45,846 nt of DNA from Paramesorhizobium salinisoli (GCF_003335045.1 NZ_QOZG01000016.1:1-45846); one strand, 5' to 3'; shown: positions 25,245-34,910, numbered from the stretch's first letter. Notes: generated by a model from the sequence alone, not told the origin. A program made the numbers and translations.

Positions 25245-26852
25245 ATGAGATTTGGCGAGATCCCGGTCCTTGAGGCGGAAGGCGCGATCCTCGCCCATTC
25301 GGCGTCGACGGGCATAACGAGCCTCAGGAAAGGCCATGTGCTGACGCGCGACGATATCGAGGCGCTTCACAAGGCCGGGGTCTCGCGCGTGACGGTGGCG
25401 CGGCTCGAGGTGGGTGACATAGACGAAAACGACGCCGCATCTCGCCTTGCCCGTGCGCTTCAGTTTGACGGCGTGCGGGGCGGCCCTGCTTCCACCGGGC
25501 GGGTCAATTTCCTCGCCCTCGAGAGCGGGCTCTTCACGGTCGATTCCGATATCATCCACGGCATCAACGCGGTCGATCCCGCGGTCACGATCGCGACGCT
25601 GAAGAACTATGATCGGGTGAAGCCCGGCCAGATGGTGGCGACGGTAAAGATCATTCCCTTCGGGGTCGATGCCGCGCTCATCGAACGGATCGAGACGCAG
25701 GTCGCAAGGCGTCCGGCTTTTGGCATGCGTCCATTTCGCAAGCAGCGCGTCGGCCTCATCCAGACGGTCCTGCCATCGGTAAAATCAGGCGTGCTCGACA
25801 AGACCAAACGCGTGACGGAGGCGCGGGTCGTACACAACTGCGGCTTGATTGCGGGCGAAATGCGTGTTTCGCACCGGACGACCAATCTGGCGGAGGCTAT
25901 CCGGCAGATGTCGGCCACATCCGATATGCTGATCGTTTTCGGCGCTTCCGCCGTGGCCGACCCGGCGGATACGGTACCGCAGGCAATTCGTGAGGCCGGC
26001 GGCGTGGTGCATCACATCGGCATGCCGGTCGATCCAGGCAATCTGCTCATTCTCGGCGAACTCGGCGGCAAGCCGGTGATCGGCGCGCCCGGCTGCGCGC
26101 GCAGCCCGAAGGAGAATGGTTTCGACTGGGTGCTGGACCGGCTGATGGCGGGCATTCCCGTCACGCCGAGGGATATCATCGGCATGGGCGTCGGTGGCCT
26201 TTTGATGGAGATTCCGACACGGCCGCAGCCGCGCCAGGCGGAGCCAGCTGCCCGCGCGGTGTGCGTCGCCATCGCGCTGCTTGCTGCCGGCCGGTCAAGC
26301 CGAATGGGCGGCCCCAACAAGCTTCTGGCGCGAATCGATGGCGAGCCCATCGTCCGGCTCTCGGCCCAACGTGCGTTGAAATCGGGCGGCAGTCCTGTCA
26401 TCGCAGTGCTGGGGCATATGGCCGGCGAAATCGAAGCGGCGCTCTCCGGACTCAACCTTGTGATCGCCGCCAATGGTGCCTATGCGACAGGTATTTCCTC
26501 GTCGATCAAGACCGCATTGCTGCACGTGCCGGCCGATGCGGATGGCATGATGGTGCTTCTGGCCGACATGCCGGCGCTCGGGCCGGAGCATCTCAGGCGG
26601 CTCATCGAGGCCTTCGCCGAAGCGGGCGGGGGTGCCGTGGTCCGCGCGACCTTCGATGGCAAGCGGGGCAACCCGGTGATCCTGCCCAGAAGCCTGTTCG
26701 GTGCGATCGAGCGCCTCACCGGCGATATCGGCGCACGTCACCTGATCGAAACTGGCGATGCCCCTGTTATCGACGTGGAAATCGGTCCGGCGGCGATGGT
26801 GGATGTCGATACGCCGGATGATCTGCACGTCGCCGGTGGCGTTATCGCATAA
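25245..26852 (+). CDS. MoeA-like / MocA-like molybdenum cofactor fusion
   Basis: A 535-residue two-domain protein. Residues 1 to about 340 resemble the molybdopterin-binding (MoeA/MogA-like) domain, with LIVFGASAVADPADTVP and the Pro/Gly-rich GAPGCARSPKENGFDWVLDR. The rest (about 345-535) is a nucleotidyltransferase like MobA/MocA: ALLAAGRSSRMGGPNKLL is the nucleotide loop and LLADMPAL the metal-binding motif. Such fusions handle molybdopterin cytosine dinucleotide cofactor for xanthine- or CO-dehydrogenase-type enzymes. AAGGACAG precedes the start. No molybdoenzyme or XdhC gene is adjacent. Confidence 0.8.
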   Translation: MRFGEIPVLEAEGAILAHSASTGITSLRKGHVLTRDDIEALHKAGVSRVTVARLEVGDIDENDAASRLARALQFDGVRGGPASTGRVNFLALESGLFTVDSDIIHGINAVDPAVTIATLKNYDRVKPGQMVATVKIIPFGVDAALIERIETQVARRPAFGMRPFRKQRVGLIQTVLPSVKSGVLDKTKRVTEARVVHNCGLIAGEMRVSHRTTNLAEAIRQMSATSDMLIVFGASAVADPADTVPQAIREAGGVVHHIGMPVDPGNLLILGELGGKPVIGAPGCARSPKENGFDWVLDRLMAGIPVTPRDIIGMGVGGLLMEIPTRPQPRQAEPAARAVCVAIALLAAGRSSRMGGPNKLLARIDGEPIVRLSAQRALKSGGSPVIAVLGHMAGEIEAALSGLNLVIAANGAYATGISSSIKTALLHVPADADGMMVLLADMPALGPEHLRRLIEAFAEAGGGAVVRATFDGKRGNPVILPRSLFGAIERLTGDIGARHLIETGDAPVIDVEIGPAAMVDVDTPDDLHVAGGVIA

Positions 26853-26957
26853 TACGGATATCTATCCCGGTTCCGATCTGTTCTCTCAGGCGCGAAGTCG
26901 GGCAGGCGGGGCAGGCTTTCTACATTCTGCGCCGGAAATTCTCCTGCTGCTGAAATG

Positions 26958-27446
26958 CTATTTCCATTCCAACCATCTTTCCACACGATAGAGCAGGCGC
27001 AGAACAACGGTGCCGACCAATGTTGCAAAGAAGCCGATGATCCAGAAGCCGTAGCCGGTGGAAAGACCGATGGCGGCGGCGAGCCACATGCCGGCGCCAG
27101 TTGTCAGTCCATGCACCTGACCCTTACCGAAAACGATCAATCCGGCGGCGAGAAACGCCACGCCTGCCGTCACGGCCTCGACGACGCGCAGCGGATCGAT
27201 GCGGACCTGTTCTATCTGGTAAAGAGGCGCCCTGGTGATTTCACCGGCGAGGATGCCAAAAATGGCGGCGGCCAGCCCTACCAGCAAATGGGTGCGCAGC
27301 CCCGCCGGCCGGTTGCGGGTCTCCCGATCAATGCCGATGATCGCGACGAGGACCAAGGCGCCACAAATCCGCGCCAGAATGACAGGATACGGGATAGCCG
27401 TGCCGGGCAGCATATCGGCAACGATATTGGCCAGAATTTCTTCCAT
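26958..27446 (-). CDS. MgtC/SapB-family membrane protein
   Basis: A 162-residue protein with four or five hydrophobic segments. Family signatures are visible: RICGALVLVAIIGIDRETRN, RPAGLRTHLLVGLAAAIFG, and VTAGVAFLAAGLIVFGKG followed by GLTTGAGMWLAAAIGLSTGYG. It lacks the soluble C-terminal domain of full-length MgtC. MgtC proteins modulate Mg adaptation and, in Brucella and Salmonella, intracellular survival. It is 68 bp downstream of fhuB on the same strand and could be read from that operon. Confidence 0.85.
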   Translation of the reverse strand: MEEILANIVADMLPGTAIPYPVILARICGALVLVAIIGIDRETRNRPAGLRTHLLVGLAAAIFGILAGEITRAPLYQIEQVRIDPLRVVEAVTAGVAFLAAGLIVFGKGQVHGLTTGAGMWLAAAIGLSTGYGFWIIGFFATLVGTVVLRLLYRVERWLEWK

Positions 27447-27514
27447 GCCGGAAAACCGCGCGGATGGCTATTTGGTTCCGCCGGTGCCGTGGAGCTTGAG
27501 GGGCGCCGCAGCTA

Positions 27515-29497
27515 TTATGCGGTTTCGCGGCTTTCTCCGCGCCCTAGCATCCAGATGAGATAGGTGCCGCCGATGAGCGAGGCAAAAAGGCCGAGGGGTA
27601 ACTGATATGGGAAGGCCGCCATACGCGAAAGCCAGTCGGAAAAGACCATCAGGCCGCTGCCGATGAACATGGCACCGAAAAGGCCGGGCAGGGGGCGGTG
27701 AAGGCCGATGAGCCGCGCCATATGCGGCGCAATCAAACCGATAAAACTCAGCGGGCCGACGAGCAGCGAGGCAATAGCGGTGAGGCCGGCGCAGAGAATG
27801 ACGAGCAGGAACCGGCTCATTGCGAGCGGCAAGCCGAGCGCACGCGCTGCCGTTTGGCCGAGCGGCAGGATACCGAGCCACCGGGAGGTGAAGAACAGTG
27901 GCACGATGAGGAGCACAGTGGCGGCGCTGGCGAGCCAGGCCTCGCCAGCCGAGGCCTCGTTCGTAGAGCCGCCAAGCCATTCGAGGAGCCTGAAGGCCTG
28001 CTGGTTGCCCGTGGCGATGGCCGCCGTCAGGATGGCGCTGCACAGAGCGCTCATGGCGATGCCAGCCAGCAGCAGGCGTTCCGGGCCGAAGCCACTGCGC
28101 GCGGCGATTACGAGCATAACGGCGAGCACCGTGCCCGCGCCTGCCGTCGCACCGGCGAGCTGGGCGCCTGCTCCAGGCATGGCGCTCAGGTAGAGGACGG
28201 CGGCAAGCCCGACGCCGGCGCCGGTTCCGATACCGAGGATTTCGGGGCTCGCGAGCGGATTGCCGGTCAGCCGCTGCATGATCGTGCCCGCGGCGGCGAG
28301 CATCGCGCCTGCGGCGGCGGCAATGGCGACGCGCGGGCCGCGGATGGACAGCAGGTCGTTCAGCAGCGTACCGTGGGCGAGGTTCCAGCCGTCGGGCCCG
28401 CGCCCGAGCACCAGCGCCATGGCCGAGGCGACTAGAGCCAGGATCAGCAGAAGGGCGAGCAGGAAAGCGGGCCGTGTGGCCCGTCGCGTGACATGCGGTT
28501 TTGCATTCAGCGATGGCCATTCGAGCATCCGGAGGCGCGGCAGCAGCCATAGGAGCAACGGCCCGCCGAGGAGGGCTGTTGCAGCTCCGGTGGGAATTCG
28601 CTCGCCGCCGGAGCCCCCGAAGAGCTGGACGAGCCCATCGGCCAGCCACAGCAGGATGGCGCCAAGCAGCGGGGCGGCGATAAGCTTCTGGCGTGGCGAG
28701 CGGGCGCCGCTCAGATGCGCCAGCGCCGGTGCGGCAAGCCCGATAAAGCCAATGATGCCCACTTCTGCGGTCACGCTCGCCGCCAGCCAGACGGCAAGCC
28801 CGATCACCATGAACCGGGTGGCGTAGAGCCCTACGCCGAGGCTGCGGGCATTGGCCTCGTCGAGGCCCAAAATGGTGAGCGGGCGCAGGAGCAGAAGCGA
28901 GCAGCCCGCGACCAGAACCAGACGCAGCGTGATGGCGAAGGCGGGTTCCCATCCCTGCTGGGCCAGCGTTCCCCCGCCCCAGATGAACAGCGAAAACATA
29001 TATTCGCCATTGGCGAGGATGAGCGCGGCGCTCGCGGCGGTGGCGGTCAGCGAGACCATCATACCGGCCAGCACGACCGAAACGGGCTCAAGGTCGCGCC
29101 GCCAGTTTAGCGCCAGGATGAGCGCTACCGCTGCCAGCCCGCCGGCCAGCGCCATGCCCTCGCGGCCCGCTTCGAGGAGAAATGGCGCATAGACGGATGC
29201 CGCCGCCATGGCGAGCTGTGCGCCGGCCGAGATGCCGAGCGTCGAAGGCTCAGCCAGCGGATTACGCAGCACCCTTTGGAGAAGCAGGCCGGAGAGGCCG
29301 AGCGCTGCCCCGCAGAGCAGGGCCATCGCCGCGCGTGGCAGAATCGCGTGCAGCAGGATGACGCGCTGGAGCGCTTCCGTGCCGGGGACGTCGGAGGAGA
29401 GATGTGCCGCGATGGTGATGGCGCAAAGAATGGCGGCGAGCAGCGCCAGGAGCGCCCAGAAGAGAATGGACCGGCGAGGGAGTGCGGTTTCAGCCAT
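27515..29497 (-). CDS. fhuB: Fused ferric-siderophore ABC permease FhuB
   Basis: A 660-residue permease with two homologous FecCD-type halves in tandem (about 20 segments), the hallmark of FhuB. Each half shows a GISAGA or GIGTGA motif (LGISAGAQLAMA; LGIGTGAGVGLA) and a PLSFIGLIAPHMARLIG-like cytoplasmic loop (VGIIGFIGLAAPALAHLSG in the first half). It imports hydroxamate-type ferric siderophores across the inner membrane. The start at 29497 overlaps the fhuD stop by 8 bp and replaces a longer reading into fhuD. No ATPase gene follows; MgtC does. Confidence 0.9.
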   Translation of the reverse strand: MAETALPRRSILFWALLALLAAILCAITIAAHLSSDVPGTEALQRVILLHAILPRAAMALLCGAALGLSGLLLQRVLRNPLAEPSTLGISAGAQLAMAAASVYAPFLLEAGREGMALAGGLAAVALILALNWRRDLEPVSVVLAGMMVSLTATAASAALILANGEYMFSLFIWGGGTLAQQGWEPAFAITLRLVLVAGCSLLLLRPLTILGLDEANARSLGVGLYATRFMVIGLAVWLAASVTAEVGIIGFIGLAAPALAHLSGARSPRQKLIAAPLLGAILLWLADGLVQLFGGSGGERIPTGAATALLGGPLLLWLLPRLRMLEWPSLNAKPHVTRRATRPAFLLALLLILALVASAMALVLGRGPDGWNLAHGTLLNDLLSIRGPRVAIAAAAGAMLAAAGTIMQRLTGNPLASPEILGIGTGAGVGLAAVLYLSAMPGAGAQLAGATAGAGTVLAVMLVIAARSGFGPERLLLAGIAMSALCSAILTAAIATGNQQAFRLLEWLGGSTNEASAGEAWLASAATVLLIVPLFFTSRWLGILPLGQTAARALGLPLAMSRFLLVILCAGLTAIASLLVGPLSFIGLIAPHMARLIGLHRPLPGLFGAMFIGSGLMVFSDWLSRMAAFPYQLPLGLFASLIGGTYLIWMLGRGESRETA

Positions 29498-30389
29498 CGG
29501 AACTCGCCTGCAGGAACGATCCTGCCTGGCCAAGCAGACGGACGAAGCGACGCGCGGCGGGCAGGCCGCCGAAATGATCGATCGGATCGAACATTGCAAC
29601 CCGTTTATCGCGAACCGCCGGCAAGGCGTTCCATATGGGGCTTCGCGGCAGGATTTCGCGCGCTTCCGGCGGTACGGGACCGATGACCACGATATCGGCG
29701 GCAGGTGTGCTGGCCAGCGCCTCGATGCCTATGGGGGCGGTGGCCGAATAGCTGGTTTCCCCCTTCCATGCGTTGGCAAGCCCGATGCGGTGGAGGACGT
29801 CGCCGAACATGCTGTCGCCGCCGAAGGCGCGGAAATGCCGGGCATCGCCGATGCTGATGAGGAAGACGGGGCGATGGATGCGGTTTTTCACGCGTTGGCG
29901 TAAGTTTGCAATTTCCCGTTCGGTCGCCGCTATGTAAGCCCGTGCGGCATCCTCCAGGCCGAGCCTCTGGCCGAGCGCCAGCATGGCATCCCGTGCGGGC
30001 GCGAAGGGCGGTGTGCCCGCCTGGTAGATCGTAGCGGAAAGGACGGGTGCGATACGTTCGAAAGTTGCCCGGCGGTACTCATAGAAGCTGGAGCTCAGGA
30101 TGAGATCGGGCGCGACGATGCGCAGCAGCTCCAGATTGGGCGCGCCGCGCAGGCCGAGATCGGTGACGCTCTGCGGCACCTCAGGCTCGATGGCGATCTT
30201 GCGGAACTGAATGAGCTCGGTCGCGGCGACGGGTACCGCGCCGATGGCAAGTGCGGTTTCCAGCATCGCCCAGTCGATCGCCGCGATGCGGGGGAGGGAC
30301 GCGGCGCGAAGGCCGGCAGGATACGCAAACGCGCTCGCGGCGAGAGCGAGCACGGTTCGTCTGGTAATGGTTTGGCGATCGATGACCAT
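29490..30389 (-). CDS. fhuD: Ferric-siderophore binding protein FhuD
   Basis: A 299-residue periplasmic binding protein with a Tat-like signal (TRRTVLALAASAFAYPAGL) and the class III fold expected of FhuD/BtuF-type proteins: RIAAIDWAMLETALAIGAVPV near the start, LLRIVAPDLILSSSFYEYR, then FRAFGGDSMFGDVLHRIGL. It delivers siderophore to FhuB. The gene lies 127 bp downstream of the TonB receptor gene and overlaps fhuB. Confidence 0.85.
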   Translation of the reverse strand: MVIDRQTITRRTVLALAASAFAYPAGLRAASLPRIAAIDWAMLETALAIGAVPVAATELIQFRKIAIEPEVPQSVTDLGLRGAPNLELLRIVAPDLILSSSFYEYRRATFERIAPVLSATIYQAGTPPFAPARDAMLALGQRLGLEDAARAYIAATEREIANLRQRVKNRIHRPVFLISIGDARHFRAFGGDSMFGDVLHRIGLANAWKGETSYSATAPIGIEALASTPAADIVVIGPVPPEAREILPRSPIWNALPAVRDKRVAMFDPIDHFGGLPAARRFVRLLGQAGSFLQASSDG

Positions 30390-30516
30390 CAGGTCCCGTA
30401 CGGGCTTGTCCCTGGCTTTGCAAGATTTGGCCGATTACCCCCTGGCTGGCAGGGCAGAAGGGGTATTGCTGCCGCCACGTTTCATTGGGAAGCGAACTGC
30501 ACCCAGGATGCCGCCC

Positions 30517-32676
30517 TCACCATTTCACATGCGCCTTTAGCAGCGCCTTGCGGCCTTCGCCGTAGCCGCAGGAGGTGAGCGTCTGGCAACCGGCCACATA
30601 GTCCTTGTCGAAGAGGTTGGTGACATTGAGATCGACGCCCCAATTGTCCTTCTCATAGCCGATCTTGAGATCGACCAGCGTGACATCCGGAACCTTGTAC
30701 TGGTTCTCCGCATCGGCATAGGAGGAGCCGACATAGCGCACGCCGCCGCCGAGCTGGAGCCCTTCGAGCGCGCCGTCGAGGACGGTATATTGCGCGAAGA
30801 CTGAGGCCTGCGTTTCCGGAAGAAGATAGGGACGGTTGCCGACGAGCGCGGCGTTATCGTCCTTGATCACTTCCAGATCGTAGGTGGTGAAGGCGGCGGT
30901 TAGCCTCCAAGCCTCGGTGATGTTCGCCTGGACTTCCAGCTCCACACCGCGCGAATTGACCTCGCCGATCTGTGTTTGGTTGTTAAAGGGGCCGGTCACC
31001 ACATTCTGCTTGGTCAGGTCGAAGAATGAAGCGGTGATGAGGCCATCGAATGCCTCCGGCCGGTATTTAATGCCTACCTCATATTGTTGGCCGGTTTCCG
31101 CTTTAGCCTGCTCACCCGGGCTGAGTGACGCGATCACGGGATTGAAGAAGGTCGCAACGCTTGCATAGGGTGTGATGCCGTTGTCGAACTCATAGGCGAT
31201 GCCGGCGCGTCCGCTCGCCTCGCCCTGATGGTCGTCATAGGCCGGAAGACCTTCGGATTTATCCGAAACATAGTCATAGCGGCCATTGAGCGTGACGATC
31301 CAGCCGTCGCCGAAACGAAGCTGGTCCTGCGCATAGATGCCGACCTGGTTGCGCTTCAAATTCTGGTCGATATAGGGGTCCCACATCGGTCCCTGTGGCT
31401 CGCCATAGACCGGATCGAACGGGTTGATCGGGGTCGCGCCGCCGGTCTGCTGCATCTGGTCGATGTTGAAATATTTATATTCGACGCCAAAGAGCAGCGT
31501 GTGCTCGATGGCGCCCGTGGTCACCGCGCCCTGCAACTGATTGTCGACGAGGAAGGTGTTGACCGTCGTGTCGTGGCGGAAATTGACGCGCTGGAGATCG
31601 TAATCGCCGTTCACCGGCGTGGGGGACCACCCGGCATATCCCGAAGCATAGAGCGAATGCTCCTTCACATGAGAAAAGCCGTAACGCAGGTTCTGGCGCA
31701 TCGTCCAATCGTTCTCGAACGTATGTTCAAGCTCATAGCCGATGGACGCCTGCTCGCGGTCATAGGTATCGATCGACGGCTCGGTGAAATTGGCCTTCCG
31801 GGAAATCCTGCCGAAAGGCGTATTCTGCACCGTGCCGTAATAAGGCAGGAAGGCGCCGCCATTATGCGTCCCGTCGAGATGGGTGTAGTTGGCGAGGACG
31901 GTCAGTTTCGTCGCCGCGTCCGGGCTCCAAGAAATGCTGGGCGAAATGACGCCGCGGAAATCTTGCGCGAAATCGGTGTAGCCGTCGCCACCTGCGATGA
32001 TGCCGTTGACGCGATAATCGACCACATCGGACGCCCTGTCGCCGATATCGAAGCCGAGATAGCCGTTGCCGAAGGAATTGACGCCCGCCTCGACATAGCG
32101 CAAGCGCTCGCCTGTCGGGCGCTTGCTGACATAGTTGACGATACCGCCCGGATTGCTGCCGCCATAGAGCACGGAAGCGGCCCCCTTAAGCACTTCGATG
32201 CGCTCGAGGCCGAAACTGTCGATCAGGAAGCCGCCGAAGCCATAGCTGAAATTCTGCAGGCCATCGAGATAGGTGCCGGTCTGGGTGGCGTCGAAACCGC
32301 GGATATAGAGCCAGTTGGTGTCCTGGTCGGGGCCGAAGGGCTGAGCGAAGACGCCGGCGGTATAGCGCAGCGCCTCATCGACCTTCTGCGCGCCGATATC
32401 GTCCATCTCCTCGCGTCCGACCACGGACACGGATTGCGGGATCTCCTCGATTGGCGTGCTGGTCTTGGAGCCGGTCGCCGTACGCTCTGGGACAAATCCC
32501 TTCACCGGGCCGGTGGCGCTCGCTTCTCCGCCTTCACCGCTATTGACGGTGATCTGCTGGAGCTGGATAGGCGAGCCGTTTTCCTGCGCATAAAGCGGCG
32601 AAGAGAGAAAAACGGGAAGCGTCGCCACGCTGCCGAGGAGAACGCGGAGAGTGACCTTCCGGCGCGTTGTGGTCAT
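30517..32676 (-). CDS. TonB-dependent siderophore receptor
   Basis: A 719-residue outer-membrane receptor of the FhuA/FoxA/FpvA type. It has a signal peptide (LRVLLGSVATLPVFLSSPLY AQ), a plug domain (SKTSTPIEEIPQSVSVVGRE, then DTNWLYIRGF and ASVLYGGSNPGGIVNYVSKR) and a long beta-barrel ending in Lys-Trp, an aromatic C-terminus as expected. DLKIGYEKDNWGVDLNVTNLFDKDY precedes the end, with a Cys pair in CQTLTSC. The gene has an iron-responsive box 86 bp upstream and leads the fhuDB genes. The ligand is likely a hydroxamate siderophore, by context. Confidence 0.9.
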   Translation of the reverse strand: MTTTRRKVTLRVLLGSVATLPVFLSSPLYAQENGSPIQLQQITVNSGEGGEASATGPVKGFVPERTATGSKTSTPIEEIPQSVSVVGREEMDDIGAQKVDEALRYTAGVFAQPFGPDQDTNWLYIRGFDATQTGTYLDGLQNFSYGFGGFLIDSFGLERIEVLKGAASVLYGGSNPGGIVNYVSKRPTGERLRYVEAGVNSFGNGYLGFDIGDRASDVVDYRVNGIIAGGDGYTDFAQDFRGVISPSISWSPDAATKLTVLANYTHLDGTHNGGAFLPYYGTVQNTPFGRISRKANFTEPSIDTYDREQASIGYELEHTFENDWTMRQNLRYGFSHVKEHSLYASGYAGWSPTPVNGDYDLQRVNFRHDTTVNTFLVDNQLQGAVTTGAIEHTLLFGVEYKYFNIDQMQQTGGATPINPFDPVYGEPQGPMWDPYIDQNLKRNQVGIYAQDQLRFGDGWIVTLNGRYDYVSDKSEGLPAYDDHQGEASGRAGIAYEFDNGITPYASVATFFNPVIASLSPGEQAKAETGQQYEVGIKYRPEAFDGLITASFFDLTKQNVVTGPFNNQTQIGEVNSRGVELEVQANITEAWRLTAAFTTYDLEVIKDDNAALVGNRPYLLPETQASVFAQYTVLDGALEGLQLGGGVRYVGSSYADAENQYKVPDVTLVDLKIGYEKDNWGVDLNVTNLFDKDYVAGCQTLTSCGYGEGRKALLKAHVKW

Positions 32677-32761
32677 TGCAATAAGCCCCTGCTTGACGGG
32701 TCGTCGTCTCCGATCCGAGCGGCAATCGGAAGGCGCAACCCCTTAAACCCTGTCGATAATA

Positions 32762-32776
32762 TGACTATTTATATCA
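32762..32776 (-). promoter_or_regulatory. IRO box (RirA site) upstream of receptor
   Basis: TGATATAAATAGTCA on the minus strand fits TGA-N9-TCA, the RirA-binding iron-responsive operator of Rhizobiales. It lies 86 bp before the receptor start, where a promoter is expected. The motif is short, so chance occurrence is possible, but location and gene function agree. Confidence 0.6.
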
Positions 32777-32845
32777 GCTATCTGCACGTGGATTGTCGGT
32801 TCTTGCTGCATGTTGAAGCGTTTTGGGCTTTTGTCGGAAAGCCGT

Positions 32846-33757
32846 TCAACGGCTTTGTACACGCAGCCATGCGGCCGGCGTCATGCCCACGAAACGTTTG
32901 AAAACCCTGGTGAAATGCGCCTGGTCCGAAAAACCGGTGGCCGACGCAACCCAGGTCAGAGAAACCGCCTTGCGGTCCATGAGTTCCTGCGCCTTGCGGA
33001 TGCGCGCCTGCATCTGCCACTGATGCGGCGGTATGCCCGTCGATGCCTTGAAAGCGTGGCTGAAATAGGTTTCCGACAGGCAGGCGAGTTCGGCAAGCTC
33101 GGCCAGGCGAATTGAGCGGAGGCAGTTCTCCTCAATGAAATCAATGGCGCGGCGCAACTGGCGCGGCGAGAGCTGGCTGCGTTTTCGTATCGACGCCTGC
33201 CCGATCTTGAAGAGATCGGCGAAAAGCGCGGCCACCAGACCATCGCCATAAAGGTCGTGCAGCGGATCGTCATTGAGGCATTCGGCGGCGATGAGACCAG
33301 CGAGGCTGGCAATGCGTTCGTCGGAAAACATCAGCCGGGGCACGGTAAGCTTCTCCGTATCCAGCGCTCCGGCAAAGCGCCGGGACAGCGTCTCGATATC
33401 GAAATGCAGGTCAAGATGGCGGAGAAAGCCGGTGTTTTCCGCCCGGCTCCAGATCGGCATTCCGGCGGGAATATAGCTCATTCGATAGGGGGCGGCGCTC
33501 CTGGCCACCGCCTGCTGATGCTCGCTCTGGCGGATGGCGAAGCGGCCTACGCCGTCATTGTCGAGAACGACGAAAAGGCGCGGCGCCCTCGAGACATACT
33601 GACCAGAGGCGCCTTCGGTGCAGATGACCGACCAGACATCGGCGATGACGCCGTTCCACGCGCGCCAGCGAAGACCACCTATGACGGACACGCCTTCGAC
33701 CTTGCTTTTCATCTGGGGGTGGAACGTCATGAGCCCGATGCCATACGGCTGTTTCAA
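32846..33757 (-). CDS. AraC-family regulator of siderophore uptake
   Basis: A 303-residue protein with a sensing N-terminal domain and two C-terminal HTH motifs (LRRAIDFIEENCLRSIRLAEL, ELACLSETYFSHAFKASTGI and VSLTWVASATGFSDQAHFTRVFKRFVG). AraC proteins next to TonB receptors, such as PchR-type regulators, respond to the ferric siderophore. It lies directly upstream of the receptor gene on the same strand, with the IRO box between them, so it may act as an activator of the receptor gene. Confidence 0.8.
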   Translation of the reverse strand: MKQPYGIGLMTFHPQMKSKVEGVSVIGGLRWRAWNGVIADVWSVICTEGASGQYVSRAPRLFVVLDNDGVGRFAIRQSEHQQAVARSAAPYRMSYIPAGMPIWSRAENTGFLRHLDLHFDIETLSRRFAGALDTEKLTVPRLMFSDERIASLAGLIAAECLNDDPLHDLYGDGLVAALFADLFKIGQASIRKRSQLSPRQLRRAIDFIEENCLRSIRLAELAELACLSETYFSHAFKASTGIPPHQWQMQARIRKAQELMDRKAVSLTWVASATGFSDQAHFTRVFKRFVGMTPAAWLRVQSR

Positions 33758-33885
33758 TCAGAAAAGCAAAATATGCCAATAAAAGTCAAGTTTTAATCGA
33801 AGGCGACCGGTAGCGTGTTTACCAAAGGAGTTGCGTGTCGCCCCCAGCTGTCGCATTTTGAGATATTGCAGGTCTTTATTCAGGC

Positions 33886-33928
33886 GCATGATCTTATTCG
33901 GAAAGTCTGCAACTTTTCGGGATCGTGC
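33886..33928. repeat. Intergenic palindromic repeat, copy 1
   Basis: A 41-bp imperfect palindrome opening CATGATCTTATTCGGAAAG and closing TTTTCGGGATCGTG. A close copy lies at 41568-41611. It sits upstream of the SorC-family gene and overlaps no supported coding sequence. Palindromes of this sort are spread through Brucella/Ochrobactrum-type genomes. Confidence 0.75.
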
Positions 33929-33947
33929 TCTCTCAAGGCGGGAAACA

Positions 33948-34910
33948 GTGAGTTCAAGGCGCGATACCAACAATACCAGGCTCGATGATGCGGCGCGCGC
34001 GGGATGGCTCTATTACATAGCCGGCAATACGCAGGACGAGATCGCCGCCAAGCTCGGTATCTCCCGCCAGTCGGCGCAGCGCATGGTGTCGCTCGCCGTT
34101 TCCGAGGGGCTGGTCAAGGTGCGCCTCGATCATCCGATCGCCAATTGCCTCGACCTCGCGTCTCGGCTCAAGACGCAGTTCGGATTGCGCTTCGCAGAGG
34201 TGGTTCCGACGGACCCCGCATCCTCCTCGACGACGCTCGGCGTGGCCGAGGTGGGGGCGGAGGAGATGGCGCGCTGGTTAAAATCGCCGGTGCCGATCAT
34301 CATGGCGATCGGCACCGGGCGCACGCTGAAGGCGGCAATCGAGCAATTGTCGCCGATGGAATGTCCGCAGCACAAGGTCGTCTCGCTGACCGGCAATATC
34401 GCGCCCGACGGCTCGGCGGCGTTCTACAATGTCATCTTCAACATCGCCGATGCGATCAAGGCGCGCAGTTTCCCCATGCCGCTGCCGGTCATCGCCTCGT
34501 CGCCGGAGGAGCGCGAGCTTCTGCACGGCCAGGCGATGATCCGCCCGGTGCTCGAACTGGCGGCGAGGGCGGATGTAACCTTTCTCGGCATCGGCGATCT
34601 CGGCGACGAGGCCCCCCTCTATCTCGACGGCTTCGTTTCGCAGGCGGAGCTGAAGGCGCTGCAGAAGGCGGGCGGCGTCGGCGAAATCCTGGGCTGGGCG
34701 TTCGACGGCGAAGGCCGAATGCTCCAGGGGCTGACCAATGAGCGGGTCGCCAGTTCCCCCATTCCGAGCGGCGAGAATGCCCTCGTCATCGCACTCGCCA
34801 AAGGGGCGAAGAAGCAGCCGGCCATCTCGGCGGCGGTAAAAGGCCGGCTGATCAACGGCTTGATCACCGACGAGGCGACTGCAGCCGCACTTCTCAAACA
34901 CGAGAGATAG
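33948..34910 (+). CDS. smoC: SorC-family transcriptional regulator of polyol genes
   Basis: A 320-residue regulator. The HTH is at about residues 20-50 (AGWLYYIAGNTQDEIAAKLGISRQSAQRMVS), followed by the SorC sugar-binding domain (GTGRTLKAAIEQLSP; VTFLGIGDLGDEAPLYLDGF; LTNERVASS). The GTG at 33948 is preferred since AAGGCGGG precedes it and an earlier start would run through a palindromic repeat. Members bind sugar phosphates or polyols and control the adjacent transport operon, here 131 bp downstream on the same strand. The gene symbol is by analogy with smo loci. Confidence 0.8.
   Translation: MSSRRDTNNTRLDDAARAGWLYYIAGNTQDEIAAKLGISRQSAQRMVSLAVSEGLVKVRLDHPIANCLDLASRLKTQFGLRFAEVVPTDPASSSTTLGVAEVGAEEMARWLKSPVPIIMAIGTGRTLKAAIEQLSPMECPQHKVVSLTGNIAPDGSAAFYNVIFNIADAIKARSFPMPLPVIASSPEERELLHGQAMIRPVLELAARADVTFLGIGDLGDEAPLYLDGFVSQAELKALQKAGGVGEILGWAFDGEGRMLQGLTNERVASSPIPSGENALVIALAKGAKKQPAISAAVKGRLINGLITDEATAAALLKHER

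Noticed and set aside
26261-26828. Long open frames on both strands within the molybdenum cofactor gene
   Set aside because: They are shadow frames of a high-GC coding gene and show no family motifs.
31228-32901. A 557-codon open frame on the plus strand opposite the TonB receptor
   Set aside because: The minus strand encodes a full receptor with plug, barrel and signal peptide; the plus frame has no motifs.
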